NCBI GenBank assembly: GCA_013397865.1
Contig: VZTI01001819.1
Location: 931,198 to 995,197 of the forward strand
Source of the DNA: Struthidea cinerea
Taxonomy: Eukaryota > Chordata > Aves > Passeriformes > Corcoracidae
Direction of reading: 5' to 3'
DNA length: 64,000 nucleotides
The translations under genes and the position numbers were made by a program. Of the stretch, positions 1-14,058 are shown in pieces. The stretch's first letter is position 1. Each line of letters starts with the position of its first letter. The notes below the pieces were generated by a model, which was given only the letters and a program-made list of their open reading frames with translations, did no database searches and was not told the DNA's origin.

Positions 1-2514
1 AGAGCATGGGATCAGGCCCTGCACTGTGGAGCTGTGTAAGGAAAAATCGCAGAGGTGCGGCCTGGGACATGCGACTGCAGGAGCTGCTGCATTATGGTCA
101 AGCAGGTCTGGTTCTAGTGAAAATGCTGCCAAAATACTGCTTTTATGAATTCACCAAGTTCTAAAGGGATACCACTGAGCTCAGAAGGGGAGTGATGTTT
201 ACAGCTTCAAAAGTTTCTAGTAGGAATAGGGCTAAAAATAATGGCTGTGCCTAAGAGAATGACAGAGACCAAAACATTGGGAAGAGGTGCTCTCAGCATG
301 CAGAACTTTGTTCTATATCTGAGCATTATGTGGGAATGACAACTGACTTTAGCAAATGAAATATTCTTCCATTATTGTTTTGCTATAAATACTACAGAAA
401 AACAGCATTCAAGTGGGAAGAGCATATAAAAATCAAGTAAGTAAATTTTAGAATTAAGTGGCAGCTGTTGGTGTAGGCCTTGAAAATTGTTAAAAAACTC
501 AGCTGAAGGCACAATGACTATGAAGTGCAACAAATACAAAAGTGAACATGTTTTATTCATATTTTAGAAGAATGTACACATAAACCTGCAGGAAATAAGC
601 ATTACCAGCATGTCTGACAGGTAGAGGGACAGGTCTGTGTGTGGCACAGAGAATGGCCCATGGGAATCGAAAGAAAAGATTTTTACTCTCACCTCTCATG
701 TTCTGAATCCACTTTTCTGTCATGTCCTTCAATATAGACATTTTAAGCTTTAAAAGTAACCCTACTCCTACTGAACTCTGTAGGAATTTTGCTGGAAATT
801 ATGGTCCAGTATCTTTGAGGGGTTGGACCTGAGCCTTGCAGATGAAAGTATGAAAACACTGCAAGTGAATAGCATAATTAGCTAATGCTTCAATAGTCTG
901 AACCATAATTTACCAAGGGTTTCCAAACATTTGATATTGTTTGATTTATTAAACGCACGTATCTATATCTCTGCCAATTCAAGCAACCTTAGTTGGATAT
1001 TAAGGGTCTAGCCGCCTTCTAAGTTTTTTGCCAATGATGGAGCTGTATATATGCTAATTTGTGCACCACAAAATCCAAAATGTTGTGCTACTGTTCCCCA
1101 TCCCACCCTCTCCTTCCTGCTAGCTTTCATTGCTTTGCCTTCTAGACTGCAGAAAGGCCATTGGTCTTTTGGTGCCAGTCCTAATGGAGAGCTCTTGATT
1201 TGAGATTGGTGTTTCCTTGACATTCAGGTTCTTCCTGCTCCTCAAGCAACTTAATTTCCCAGGGATGGGAAATGGGGAAAGGAAGAGCAAGGTCCCACTT
1301 CTCTGCTTTTTCCAGGTAAGAGCCTCAGTCCTGTCTGACATCCAAGGAGAAAGGTTCACTCAGTGCTCTTGGAAAAGGTCCATGGCAGAGTGTCTTTTCC
1401 CAGAAACAGGTGAACAAAACTGTTGGGAGAGAATGTAATAAAAAAGTCCAGGAGTCTCTTGAAGACAGGTTTGGGAGGCAGTGACTGGGGAGTGGGAAGG
1501 AAGATCCTGTTTTCCAAAACTGTAATTTCAAGCTCCTTGTGGACTATGGCAGAGAATGTCCTGATTGCCTTTGAATCAGTATTGTTTCTCAGGACTAGAA
1601 TTCACTAAAACCCAAATCACCCAGGATTGGGAAGTGATCATGGAGGGGCCACAATTAAAACATTTCCTACCATTGCCACTGCAAAATCTGTCTCTAAGCA
1701 GATCCAGGTTTGGGGGCAAAAGCTGTGGAGCTGTGCTGTAGAGATTTAGAACACATTTCAAGGCACCCTTTCTGCTGGAGGGGACAGTGCCTGCCTTTCT
1801 TTGCCTGGGGCAGCAGCACACAGGAGGCCAAAGAGCAGAGGTTTCACACTAAGGCACAACCCTTCTCATGGTTACAATGGTTTAGGTTACACGAGTAAGT
1901 GCTGGTGTAAAGGAAAAGGAGATTAATTCAGGCTCTCAAAATACAGTCTATGCTTCAGGTGAGGTATCAACAAGATTGTTACCCTAAGGGTGAAATCCTT
2001 TCCCCTCTTTTTATGCAATTTAAAAAAAACAACAGACCAACACAAAAACCCAAACACCACCAACCCTATTACCAAAATCACTGCCTTAAGCAAAAAAGCT
2101 AAGTAACAAAATTGAAAGTTACCCTGTTATGTATCCGATGACTTCAGATCACATAGCTACTCTTAATCAAGCTCGTATTTGCCTAGTCTAAGCAATGCAT
2201 TCACTAAATATTTAACTCGTTTGTGGAACTATTCCCAAAGCTCAGTTTTGCCAAGTGTTAAAAGCTTGTAACACTGCTCATGACAATGTGATTCTGCACT
2301 CAGTGTTTAAGATTTTTTTTAAAAAGAGTCCTGAATTGAAATGCTGCTCAGCACATCTGTGCACATCTCTTCTCCCACCTCTTCTTTTTTTTTTCTTAAA
2401 CCAGAAGAAAGGTTTAAAAAGCCACCTTACTGGCTTTGGGGCCTGGGGGTTCTGGTGGGCACAAAGTTGAACATGAGCCAAGCAGTGTGCCCTTGACACA
2501 AATAAGGTTAGTGG
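1..2514. other. Downstream flank of FBXO25, no gene seen
   Basis: AT-rich non-coding sequence with only short open frames that lack splice context or recognisable domains. I looked on the plus strand for the C-terminus of TDRP, the convergent neighbour of FBXO25 in mammals, and did not find it. No repeat family recognised with confidence. Confidence 0.5.
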
Positions 2515-2978
2515 GCTACATGGACCTACCGCAGGGAGTCAAGTGAAGGGTCACAAAGACGATAAAGGTGTAAAGAAAAGGAGATGACTGGAGCATCTCC
2601 CCTGTGACACAAAGCTGAGGGAGCTGGAACTGTTCAGCCTGGAGAGGATAAGGCTCAGGGGGATCTCATCATCTAGAAATACCTGAAGGGAAGGTGGAAG
2701 GAGAAGGGAGCCAGGCTCTTGTCACTGGGCACTGAAAGGACCAGAGGCAAGAGGCATAAATTGGAATAGAGTAGGTGCTACCTGAACATCAGGAAATGCT
2801 CTGGTACTGTGAGGGTAACCAAGCACTGGCACAGGCTGCACAGAGAGGCTGTAGAGTCTCTTTCCTTGGAGATACTCAAAAGTCATCTGGACACAGTTCT
2901 GGACAAAGTCCTAGACAACCAGCTCTAGCCAACCTGCTTCAGCTGTGTCCCTTCCACCCTCAACCAACCAACTGCGAG
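2515..2978 (+). repeat. CR1 LINE 3' fragment
   Basis: Reads in sense as the 3' part of an avian CR1: 'ctgttcagcctggagagg', 'ctcagggggatctcatca', then 'ggcacaggctgcacagagag' and 'ggagatactcaaaagtcatc', in the usual CR1 order. It is 5' truncated, as most CR1 copies are, and diverged by many substitutions, so it is an old insertion. It lies downstream of FBXO25 on the opposite strand. Boundaries are good to about 15 bases. Confidence 0.88.
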
Positions 2979-4219
2979 AATAGAATGAAGCCACTGAAAT
3001 ACAAGGCAGAGTCCTGCTTCTTGTCATCTGAGCTCCTGCCCTCTGAGACCAATGGGACACCCTGGTTATCCTAAATGGATATCCACACACAGGAACACAT
3101 CTCAGAATTTAACCTTCAGCCTGTCAAAGGCTTTTTTGCTACTGAAGAAAGAGCAAGACAACAAGTAGTGAAAGGGAAAGGGAGAGTAAGCCTGACTGCT
3201 GTCACCTGACATTTCTAAGAGAACAGAAAATTAGTTTTACAGATACTGTTTTTTTTCCAAACCTGTCTAAAAATGGTTTATAAGACCTTGAAGTAATTTC
3301 TCTCCCTCCTCAATTTAGTGGCTAGGAGAGAGGTTCCTCTCAGCTCTCTTAATACCTTTCCCCAGCTGTCACCTTATTTGTCTTTTCAGTGCTGGGCAGC
3401 TCTCAGGTAACAGTGTAAGAGCTTTGCCCTCTGGCTGCAGCAGAGATGGTTCTGCACAGCCCCTCAGCAGAGGCCTTCAGCACAAGGGGGAAGAGCTCAC
3501 AGCAGCATTAAACCAAACGCGGGCTTTAAAACCTTTCTTTGAAGCTCTCATAGAAAGCGCCCATGTACTTACAGGAAGTTTTATGAACGGTAGCAAAATT
3601 ATAACCACGGTAAAGGAGTGATTAGTGGATGTCAGCTGTCACCAGCCACAGTCAAGGTTACTGAGGTCACAGAGACAGGAAAGCACCTGAGCTATTACAG
3701 GAATTTAATAAATGGGGTGCAAATTGTTGTTAAAGAAGGGCTGCTGGGTCCTTAACAAATCCAGTGGCTACAGCAGTGTGCGGCTGGGAATCCAAGGCTT
3801 GCAGCAATGCTCTGAATGAACAGGAGTAAGAATGGATGTCCTTGGCTCCACACCTGACCATTACTATGGCCATAGGCAACACCTGAATTGAAAGAAAGAA
3901 AAAAAAATCCACAAGACCCTGTCTTGAAAAATCCACCTATCAGCAATTCAATTCAATCACCAAGATTTAAGTTAATGTAAAACTATTTCTTGAGGATATA
4001 AATATTCTCTTCTTCTGGTGCAGCCTATAAACAGCCCAGTTATCCTATTACAAAAAGGGCTAATACAACCAACTACTGTAAAGCAATAGCACTAGGACTG
4101 CTTGTATGCTTCTCATTCCATTACCAATTAGTATAGATAACAGGTTACAGAAAGATCTTACAAAATTCAATTTGATTCATCTCTATGCACCAGAAGCTTC
4201 TAGGAATAACAGATAAAAA
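2979..4219. other. Intergenic, nothing recognised
   Basis: Non-coding sequence between the CR1 fragment and the probable end of the FBXO25 3' UTR. Short open frames here show no recognisable motif. A mildly GC-richer patch lies near 3340-3620, without a gene assignment. Confidence 0.45.
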
Positions 4220-5362
4220 CATGATTTATTACACCGTACAAAACTAGATTCAGAACAAGCAAGTGCAGAATATGGTACATGATTTATTTTTTCTGTATAT
4301 TACATATTGTTAAATTTCATTGACAAACCCAAAACTTCCATAATTTTTCCTTTACCTGCTTAAGCCAAGCAATTAATTTTGTTCTACAGGATAGAACAAA
4401 ATAGCTTCCTGGAGAATTTATCATCTGATTATAAACTAACTTGGCAGAAGGTGCTCCAGCTCAGACTGACTGTCAGTGTTTCCCATAGCTTGTCAGGTTA
4501 GAACCTCAGTTGGTAGAGTAGTGTTCTGCCACTGTACCAGTCTAGTAACAAGCAACTCCATTCTCATTAGATTTCAATAATGTCTTCTTCTTAGAAGATG
4601 AATTAATGCAGTTGCATTTGTAGACATTCCATATAAATGAAGGTTGTAGCTACCATCAGAAGGATTTCCAGTAGCCCCAGATTGGTCTCATGAGTTCTGC
4701 AGGATGTGCTAGGACAGGTTATATGTTTAATAAAGTCCTTAAGAAAAATAAATATTTTTGCATAATGTATGTACAAAAATTGGTTGATTTCCTTCATTCA
4801 TATAGGTTCAACAGCAGATATAACCACAGTTATATTTTATTCACTAGCTCTCAATAATTAATGCCACCTTTGTAATGATGTAGTAAGAGTCTAAGAGAAT
4901 ATTGGCCTATTCTTTATAATAGTGCAAATTATATGGAGGTGTTTTGAAAACCATGGCTTATAGAAAGAAGGATTAACAAAAAAACCCCTCCTTTGGTCCC
5001 TGCAAGAGTAGTTTAATTCTTCCATGAAATTTTCAAAACTCTCCTACATAATTTTAACCAACTATTAAGGCGTCAAAAGCATGGATTTAAAGTTGAGATT
5101 AAAGTGGCCTTTCTTGGACTTGAAAAAAAAGTCCACTGGAGATTTCCTGACAAAGAAATTTTCTTAATGTTTCTCCTTCTCCTCCTCTCTATTCTGCACA
5201 AAAGCAATACATCAAATAAACCTCTCTGATAATCTCCCCCATGTATTTTTTTAAACTACAATAAAACATTACACTTAAATATATTGCACAAAAAGCATAA
5301 CATATCCTGCCTGACTCTTCACAAAAATGGCCACAAACACAGGAGAACAGCTACTGAACATG
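4220..5362 (-). other. FBXO25: Probable FBXO25 3' UTR with candidate poly(A) signals
   Basis: This follows directly on the FBXO25 stop codon on the minus strand. Minus-strand AATAAA hexamers (TTTATT on plus) occur at 4836-4841, 4283-4288 and 4225-4230. Any of these could end the transcript. The low-coordinate limit is an inference set at the last of them. RNA evidence would be needed to choose. Confidence 0.35.
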
Positions 5363-5452
5363 TCAAAATTTGAAGAGATCAATGAAATGCTGAGGAGATA
5401 CTGGCATGAGACAGGTGTTTGGATCACTGGCTGTGCAGGGGTGTCCTGTATC
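5363..5452 (-). CDS. FBXO25: FBXO25 coding exon 9 (last), C-terminus and stop
   Basis: The acceptor is 'tttttcag' just above 5452. The exon begins in phase 0 and encodes residues 333-361: DTGHPCTASDPNTC, then PVSPQHFIDLFKF, then TGA at 5365-5363. The HPC and NTC cysteines continue the Cys/His cluster that starts in the preceding exon (FCRHCSILFWK). The PQ-F-I-LFKF ending is shared by FBXO25 and FBXO32. There is no extra sequence and no premature stop. The intron to the next exon upstream is 6.4 kb. Confidence 0.97.
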   Translation of the reverse strand, partial: DTGHPCTASDPNTCLMPVSPQHFIDLFKF

Positions 5453-8400
5453 CTGAAAAATGAAAGAGAAAAATAAGTAAGTTCTCTTTCCGTATTCACT
5501 CTCCCCTCACCCCCAATTTAGGGGGGGGAAAAAAAGAACAATTCTCTCCTTCTACCAAAACCCGAACCTGAGTTGGAGCCCTTGAAAAAGTATCATCTTC
5601 ATTATCCATTATTTTTTGATAAGCATAACAAAAAGGCAAAAAGGCACCTGCTTTGTTGAACCTAAATTATCTGTTTAATCAAAACCTGAAGTCAGCTATT
5701 GCTTTGGGGAAAATGAGCCCCTTGCTTTGAAAATGATGGGCAGCAGATACTTCCTCCAAAAACCTGAACAGCATGTTTGAATTTTTGAATTCCCAGTCTT
5801 AAAAGCTTTTCTACCTTGCTATGTTTTCCCCTAGTATCCTTCTTTCATCTTTCACTCCTACCTTTTCCCCAAGTGAAATGAAAGCACTGCCTTAGAACAG
5901 AAGTTGGCACCTAGGCAACTTAAGAGTCGAGAAGTTAGACAGGGTGCAAAGGCTTTTTGTCATTACAAATTCACTAAGCCTGCAGTGCTATCTTTCCTCT
6001 TACAGAAAATTGACTTCAGCAGAACTGTCTGATTGTTTAAGATTCAAATTCCTCTTTGAACAAAAAGGTTTTGCACTTTATTAGAACACCCTAAATGACG
6101 GAAATACAGAGGTGTAATGAGAAGTTCCCAGACAGTTCAATGGAGAAGTTAAATACCTTGGTCAGTGTTGTAAGGCTCAGAAGTGTCCTCACAAGGCTTT
6201 AAGGAGTTTCTCTCCCTTTTCCACCAATATTGATGAATGAATTCACCATATGAGGCAAGAAAACTAGATAAATACATGGCAAATTGATCACAGACTACTG
6301 TGGTCTTCATTGCTCGTTTCCATAGGAAGTGAAATTACATGCAATTCAGTTAATAGAAGGAAAGCACCTCTAAGGGCTTTTTTTCTCACTGCCACATTCC
6401 CACCCAAAGTCTTTGCAGCACCAAAGTGCACCAGGTGAAATACATTCTAAATACTGCTCTGCTTTTCCAGTGAAAATTCCTGCTCAATAGATTTATTATC
6501 TGTGTTTTTCCATTTAGTCTATAGAGGACTACATGACTATACCATGTGGTGTCACCTCTTCCCACTCTTTTTAATAATTGCTTTAACATCACCTGAGAAA
6601 CAGTTGTTAGATTCATGACACAGAGGGAAAAACAAACACACACATGAAAAAAGAGAACCAGGTAGAACTGCCTATTGGAGGAATCTGCAGATGAGGAAGA
6701 ACAAATGACCAAGACCAAAACCAAAAGTGTTAAACTTAAGACCTTCATCTTGAGATGACATCTGCAAGGAAGAGCTGCACCACACTAGAAAACACTCTTA
6801 AAGGTAGTGGCTAATGGAATATTATCTTCTCTACCCATTGCCACGTCAATGTCATGTCATTACTTTCCTAGTTTCCAGGAAAAAACACCATCAGAATAAT
6901 AATTCTGGGAAGCAAGGTAGAGTTTATACTCTTTTAGTACTTATTTATACTCCTGAATATTTTAGACTGAGTTTGTAACATGCTATCTGCTTTCTTTGCA
7001 CATCATTATAAAAACACTATTGAAAGCTCTGCCCATTCGGGAATTACAGGTACAATAAAATCTCAGAGATCACTTATTGGTGTTTTTAGTAATCGAAAAC
7101 AACAAATTTTACAGTGAAAAAGGTGATGAGGACTGAAAAGAAGAATCATAACTTCCCTGTAATTATAAGTATTCCTCCTTCCAAGAGAAATAAATTTTCA
7201 TTGCATTTATATTTAATAAAGTGTTAAAATCATATTGATTTCAATGTATCAAAGCTAAAGCAGACTTCTTTAAAAGTAAGAAGACAATTTCCCAGGAGGA
7301 GTGTTTACTGGCAAATGTAGTTGTTTCCCTCAAAATTTAGCATAGCTAGACATTAAGAATCACTGTATAAGTATTCTCACCATTTCTTCATTCAGAAGGC
7401 AACAATATAATTGCTTCCCTTGACTATCCCAAGTCACGTGCAGCCTGTTTTGGGGAATTTCTTTTCAGAGAGATTATCCATAAAAGTAAATATGACTACA
7501 GTATTCCAAGTGCAATAAAATAAATTTTAGTACCTTCGTATGAGAGTTATCTGAGGTGCATGTTACTCTTCACAGATATAAGTACTGAATTAAATACATC
7601 AGGGAGTGCAGGAAAACAGTTTATATTAACACTGAGTGCAGAGAAACCTATTTCTTAGTAAAATCTGGCTGATCTCACTGACACCTATGCTCGTTAGAAA
7701 TTGAATTATGATTCCTAGTTTAAATGGCTTTAAGAGGGAATTTGGCAATAATAAAAGACAAAATGATGAAAAACTGAGATGGGAGGTCATTACTACTTTT
7801 ATTTAAAAGGGAACAAGAAACAAAACTATTCCTGCTGCTAAACTGACGTGCAGAAACAAAAATCAAAACAAAGAGCATCAGACGATTAGAAAGGAACACA
7901 TTATTCACTTTGACATTACGGAACAGTCAGCAATGAAAACAGATGAGACAGGAAATACCTGGAGTAACAAAGCAAGGTGGTAGTCCTTTGAGATCGTGAA
8001 GAAGGAAGCAGGAAGGAGAGCCGTAAAGTAAAAGAAGCAGAGTTAAGGTTTATTTAAGCAAAGGTTCATAAGCCATTTAGAAAAAAATCTTTTATTCTTG
8101 TGGCATATCACAAGCAGCTTTGTGAGAACCAGAATCAGCACAAGTCCCAAGAAGACTAAACCCAAGTGTTATGCAAAGGGCTTACGCTGTTTTCATAAAG
8201 CCCTGGAAACTGAAAGAAGAAAAGGTATTTCAGCTTCTATGGCCATGTCTGAGATAACTGAAGAGTGCTACTAAGTAAGCTTAAGAACCCGCCACAATTG
8301 CAATGGTGCCTAGTGGAACGGAAGAAATAGCGTACAAAAAAGCACTCACAGAGGCGTCACACAATAATTAATCATTACTTTTGCACTACTGAAATTAAGT

Positions 8401-11400
8401 GTTTTTCTCAGTTTCATCATGGACAAATCCTTTAACAAGAAGTCATTTTTGAAAACAGACATTCAATATGAAAATTTTCTTATGACTCCCTCCTAACACA
8501 GAAGGGTGCAAAAGTCACTGTACTTCCAATAAAGAACTTAGGAGACTCCTACATACTATATATAAATTTACTTTGGTCACAGATCTTAGACAAGCACAGG
8601 AATACAAATGCCTCTTCCTGAAAAGTTCAAAGACTTGTTAAAAATCCCCTATAATTATTATAGCATACTAAAGAAGTGAAAAGTCATTTCCCTACTTCAG
8701 CAGTTCAATAGCTAATTCAGTTCAGTAGCCATGAGTCTCTTCTTTTGCAAGGCCTTCTTTGAAAAGAACACGAAAGAGAGGGCTCTAAGAATTTCCTGTG
8801 TGTAGCCCACTCATGTTGCCAGCAATTACATTATATTACCAATTTCATAAACTGCTGAAAATTCTTCTCATCAGTAGCTAGGCCTGTGCTTTGGTGCCAT
8901 TTCAGACCTTTGTGGCTTTGGTTGTTAGAAACTCAACTATCAGCACACTTACTCAAAACTACAATTTTACTTGCATCATGGATGTCCCTTAGTGTAAATA
9001 ATTTCCCTAAGTAGTCTCATGCTTATGCACCACTTCTCTGTCTCCAAAAATAATTTATGGAGAGCAGTAACATTCCTTGTTACCATTAACACAGCTGAGT
9101 TAAGAGAAACTAATCATTCCTAGTCTTCTTCATGCCCTGATCACCTTAGCACTTTTTTCTCTGCAATGATGTTTTCCAATGTTTTGCTTTGTTCTTTAAT
9201 GAGGGAAGGAAAATAAAATTAGATGCCATATGAAGAAGTTCAACTATGCCTGAAGTTCTTCTAAATGCCCTTGGAAACAAAAGTTGCCCGGCTTCTGAAT
9301 TATACTATTAAAAGAAGAAACAAAATTTTTACATATTATCAGCTATCTGAAGAATACAGTGCTTCCATTTGTTTCAAGATTCAAACACTTGCTACTTTCC
9401 CTCCCTAAAATTACATGATTTATATCTTTTAAAATTTGGATTTGGTGGAAGTGTTTTTGTTGGCTTTTTGCTTTGTTTTTTTGGGGGGGGTTTTCTTGCT
9501 ATGCATTGCAGTTATAATTGTATGTCAAGCACTCATATACATATTTAATTTAACAATCCTTCTAATCACTGAGTGACCAACGCTACTTGACCCACATTGC
9601 CCTGTAAAAAGAGGGACAGTATTTCAGATCAGCAATTAACCTGTCCCTGCCAATAAGGGTCCCAATTATGCACAACTGAATTCATTTAACAATCTATTTC
9701 AGCCTGATCATCATTTATTTTAAGACGGAGACAAGGCTCAGATGCCAAGACTAGAGAAGGAACACTGCAGTGTAGGGTCACAGAATGATCAGGTCGGGAG
9801 CACCTCAGGAGGTCTCTAGCCCAGCCTCCTGCTCAAGGCAGGCTAAGCTGTGAGATCAGACCAGGCTGCTCTGAGCTTTATTCAGTCAGTTCCTGATCAC
9901 ATCCAAGGATGGAAGCTGCATCAGCTCTATGGTCAAACTGTTCCCTTGCTTGGCTGTCCTCATGGCAGGCTCTTCTGTCCCTCTGAAGCAGTCTTCTCCA
10001 GCCACTCCTCACAGGGCAAGTCCTCCCACCTCCCTGATTATATGACCCTCACCAGAACTTCATCCAGTTTATCAGTATCTTCTTTGTACTGGAGGCCTCA
10101 CTGGATGGTCTAATGAGTGCTGCATGAAAAGGGATAATGGCTTTCCTCAATGTGCTGACTGTGCTCTTGTTAAAACAGCTGATCCCAAACACCTGCTCCA
10201 GTATTTTTGTGCAGAAGCACATAACTAATCTATAACTGCACTGTCACTTTAAGACCTGCCCAAATCTCTAGGATGAGGCAGTCAGCACTGGAATGGTGAT
10301 CTAGGAGGTACTGCTCATCAATCCAAAGTACCTTTAGAACCTCCTGTATTGTGTTTCAAAGAATTTAAACGTCCAAGATGAGCCCTATTATTCCAGCAGT
10401 AGACTGGAACAGGTGTCTTGTCACCTTGACTACTATAATCTACTACTGGAATAATACTGCAACCTGCACAGGTTCACTGCTTCTTACTGTCACACCATCT
10501 CCAAAGTTAAACATTTAACTCCAAACACATTCAAAGTAATTACTAATATTAGAGACTTGTACTTTCAATTATACCGAGATCAAAATGACAGAAATCTAGT
10601 GCAGAAAGCATGAACTCTTTACACAGTGAAGGCAGGCAATCCAAAGAAATCTGATACCAGAAATACCCATCTAAATGCATCTGTGTACTTACCTTCGAAA
10701 TTTCTCCTTTCAAAGAGAGGCTTTACCCTACATATGGAGCTACATGCTAAAGACTTATTCCACTGTAATAAAGGTTCTTAGTCATTCTTGACACAGATCC
10801 TTCAGCAAATGCCCAGGCTTTTCACAGTAGAAGCCAATTCTGGCTACCTGCTTTCCTACTATTAATTTTGCAAAACATTACTACCTGGAAGGGCTCCCGT
10901 GATATCAAAAATACTCAACTTCAAGATAACATCATTAAGGAACATGCCATCTCTAGCAGGATTTAGCTTATCCTGCTAAACAGCCTAGGTTTTTCAAAGG
11001 AAAATAAAAAAGCCTCACACTGACATACAACTTCTCTTAAAAATCATATAAAGATGACACAAGAGCAACTAATTTATGTTAATTAGAATACAAATAATAT
11101 GATCATTTTCCAAGATTTCTCAAACATTTCTTGCTTTTTGCTGTCCACTTAACACTATCCATATCTGATCTTTCAGCTGAAAAATTAAAGAAGTCTCACT
11201 AACTAGAAGGCTCTGTTATAGTGCAACACAGTAAAAGCAGGACTATGTAATCCCATTACAGAGGGATTACACATTAAAGAGGAGGATGCCCTACTGAAAT
11301 TAAAATCATCCTGTAAGGCAATATATGCTTCATGGTAAACCTCAAAACCAAGGTAAAACACACTTTGGATGAAGTTTTAAACATTCCTCCAAGCTTCATA

Positions 11401-11840
11401 TGGGACAGAAGCAAAAATATTAAAATACAGAGCTCTACACCAATGTGGTAGGAAAAATGTAGTAATTATTTCTCATTAGAGATGTATTGATTACCATGGC
11501 ATCATTAGAAAACACTAATTTCAGACTAGTCCCTCAAAACTTTCCATAAGATCAAATTAATAAAAGTAGACAGAGTAACTCTTTCCACATGGCACTCTTC
11601 ATTGCAATTCTAAGTACTGAGGTTATGAGATATAAAGAAGTAAGAAGGCAAGATTAAGACCAACTTTAGAATTTAATACAGATTTTCTGGTAGTTTTATA
11701 TATTATTTTAAAGTTAGATATTAGTTGCCTAATCACATTTCACATGAGAAAGCTAACAAGATGACCTTAGTATTTTCCTTGCAGATGATCACCAGTAGCT
11801 GTTTGAACTTATTTCTGATTATCTGTTTCAAAGCTCTTAC
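5453..11840 (-). other. FBXO25: FBXO25 intron 8-9 (largely empty, one CR1)
   Basis: Intron of 6388 bases, GTAAGAG at the donor and TTTTTCAG at the acceptor. It holds a CR1 fragment (9775-10225) and otherwise AT-rich sequence with no recognised element. A minus-strand open frame at 6748-6386 begins with a signal-peptide-like stretch; it is described under findings and not called as a gene. Confidence 0.8.
9775..10225 (-). repeat. CR1 LINE 3' fragment
   Basis: On the plus strand it starts as antisense CR1: 'gggtcacagaatgatcagg', 'ctagcccagcctcctgctc', 'caaggatggaagctgcatc', then 'cttctttgtactggaggcc'. It is heavily diverged and its far limit is blurred. It is inserted in the same orientation as FBXO25 within the last intron. 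Confidence 0.82.
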
Positions 11841-11984
11841 CTTCCAAAACAGAATACTACAGTGTCGACAGAAATGCAAGGTGTCCCCATACTGTTCCTT
11901 TATTGGGTAATATTTCTGAAGTGCAAAGTACATCAGCTTCCAGTCAATGTGACCTTTCTCTGATGGAACCAAATGCCTACAAAA
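11841..11984 (-). CDS. FBXO25: FBXO25 coding exon 8
   Basis: Encodes residues 285-332, phase 0 at both ends. It runs from FCRHLVPSEKGHIDWKL through QYGDTLHFCRHCSILFWK. The acceptor reads 'tatgtccag' before TTTTGTAGG, and the donor is AAG|GTAAGAGC. The FCRHC motif gives closely spaced Cys and His residues conserved in FBXO25 and FBXO32. The exon has exactly 48 codons with no indel relative to the human protein as I recall it. Confidence 0.97.
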
Positions 11985-14058
11985 CTGGACATAAAATTAA
12001 TATCTTCTTTTAAAATTGTTGTAGTCAATTCAGGCAAAGGACAGGGGAAGATGCGGGAAGGTAGATGAACTGAAGTTTTGTAACTAGAATTCTTTGAAGT
12101 CAATATTCTGACATCATACATCTCTGCAAAGCAGTGAGAGAGATCTGGCCACAAAAAAGATGGAAGGCAAAGACTAAAAATAGGAGAGTGCATATTTGCC
12201 AAGAAAAACTAGGCCATACACAGCTGATCTAATTCTACTGTCTCGAAATTATTCTAATTATAGTCAAGAAGCATTTAACCAAACAGTATTTAGAACTGTA
12301 AGCAATTAATTTTACCCTTTAAAAAAACCCAAACCATTCAGGAATGAGATTTAAAAACATGATTGTGCATTACGGATAGTGGTTTTCTGATAAAGCATCA
12401 TGGATTTAAATAAAGCTCTTTAATTTTAAAAGCATATACATGATTATTTTTTCACATTTGGTTGTGATCTTTCTAGGATAGCAATAATTAGTGATTGATG
12501 TACTTCTTGAGGACCTAATCTGCATGTAAAGATTAGCTAATGCACAACAGCTATCTCTCCCCAGCTTGAGACACAGACAAGGTTTATTAGGTATGTATTT
12601 GTAAAATACTTCTGTCCCACTCAGTGTGGATTAATGCTAATACATTGAGGGCTTTCTTCATTCAGAAGACAATTCCTGGATGGGGAGAGAATAGCACTGC
12701 CTTTCTGATTTCAGCCACACTTCACTTTGTTTCATTATTAAATGAATCTTATTTTTTCCAACAGTGCTCTTCAGATATCAATTATGCTTTTGTGGTTGTT
12801 TCAATGGTTCAACAAACATACTGCAGAGAAGAGAAAAAAACCAACCTAATGTGATTCTGTGGCTTATAAAGACAGTACACTTTTAAAGAGAGGAAGCAGA
12901 ATTTGATATGACAATATAAATAAAATCATTAGATTTCTATCATTAAAAACTTAGTAAGAAATTGAATGTGAATGTTCAGGAACACACTGGAAACACTGTA
13001 CAAGAAAGAGTACTTTATGTGGCATAGGGATAGCTAATTTCACTGAAATCCTCAAGGATCTTTTTCCCTGCATTACCCTAGTATAACAAGTTCCTCTCTA
13101 ACCAGTTTTGTCACTGTTCAGTAGAGCTTACCTCATCTACCCTCAAAATCCACTCAACTGCTACATAAGCTTGAATTTGTCATCCTTGTAACTTCACCTT
13201 GAATTCTTCTGGGCTGCTTCTGAAGATGGGTTTTCAGTTTGCTTTTGTCTGTCTAGTTTTTCCACAGTTACTTCTAAAACCTTTCATGTCACAAAAAAAT
13301 CTTATTTGGGTCAACTGCGCATGAGTTAATTGATCTTCAGTTCTGTCTTACCCATTATTACAACAATACTTAATCTGGTAGTCACCAAGCAACTTCAACC
13401 TGTCAGATTTAAGAATGGGCATTTGAGCTTCCTCCAGTACAGAATGTACTAGGTTTCAAAAGTTCTTCCTCCAGCTCTCATGAGGTAACTTCTGCTTTCT
13501 TAGGTTTATTTTCACCTAGTCTGATTTTTTCCCAGCATTTATTAACAGCAGAAAACAAAGACAGTTCTGGAGTCATTCCTAGATTACTTTAGTGCTCTTT
13601 ATGAGGAAGTGACAGGAAAGTACTGTTTCTCTTTTTGTTATTAATTTCAAAGCACTTGTTCTAGTCTTCTTAGAAAAAATTCAGTTTGGCTTCTCCAGAA
13701 TTTTCATGTAGGTTAAAAGTCTGAGCAACCTGTCTGCCTAACTAAGTTAGTAAACCAAGCTCTACTTTAGGGGAACACTCTAGAGGTATCCTCTACAACA
13801 CTGGTTAGGCAGTTTTTAAAAGAGCCCAACTTGCAACAAACATTTTTAAAAACGATGGAAAGAAACAGCCCAGTAGTTATCCTAAACTCACAGACATACT
13901 GAATGCAGTATTTAGGATGAATCAAGCCCCAAATACAGAGACAACTCACGATTACTGCACAATGATACATTTTTATCTCAAAAAGGGCAAGTTCATGCTC
14001 TATTATTAGTATATGGTATCAAAAAGGCTACATTTATACAAATAACAGAGTTTATTAC
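11985..14058 (-). other. FBXO25: FBXO25 intron 7-8, nothing recognised
   Basis: Intron of 2074 bases, donor GTAATAAA and acceptor CCAG. AT-rich, with no clear repeat, RNA gene or extra exon. Confidence 0.75.

Noticed and set aside
1..4219. Convergent neighbour TDRP expected from mammalian gene order
   Set aside because: Its conserved C-terminal coding sequence was not found on the plus strand here, so it must lie outside the window or be arranged differently.
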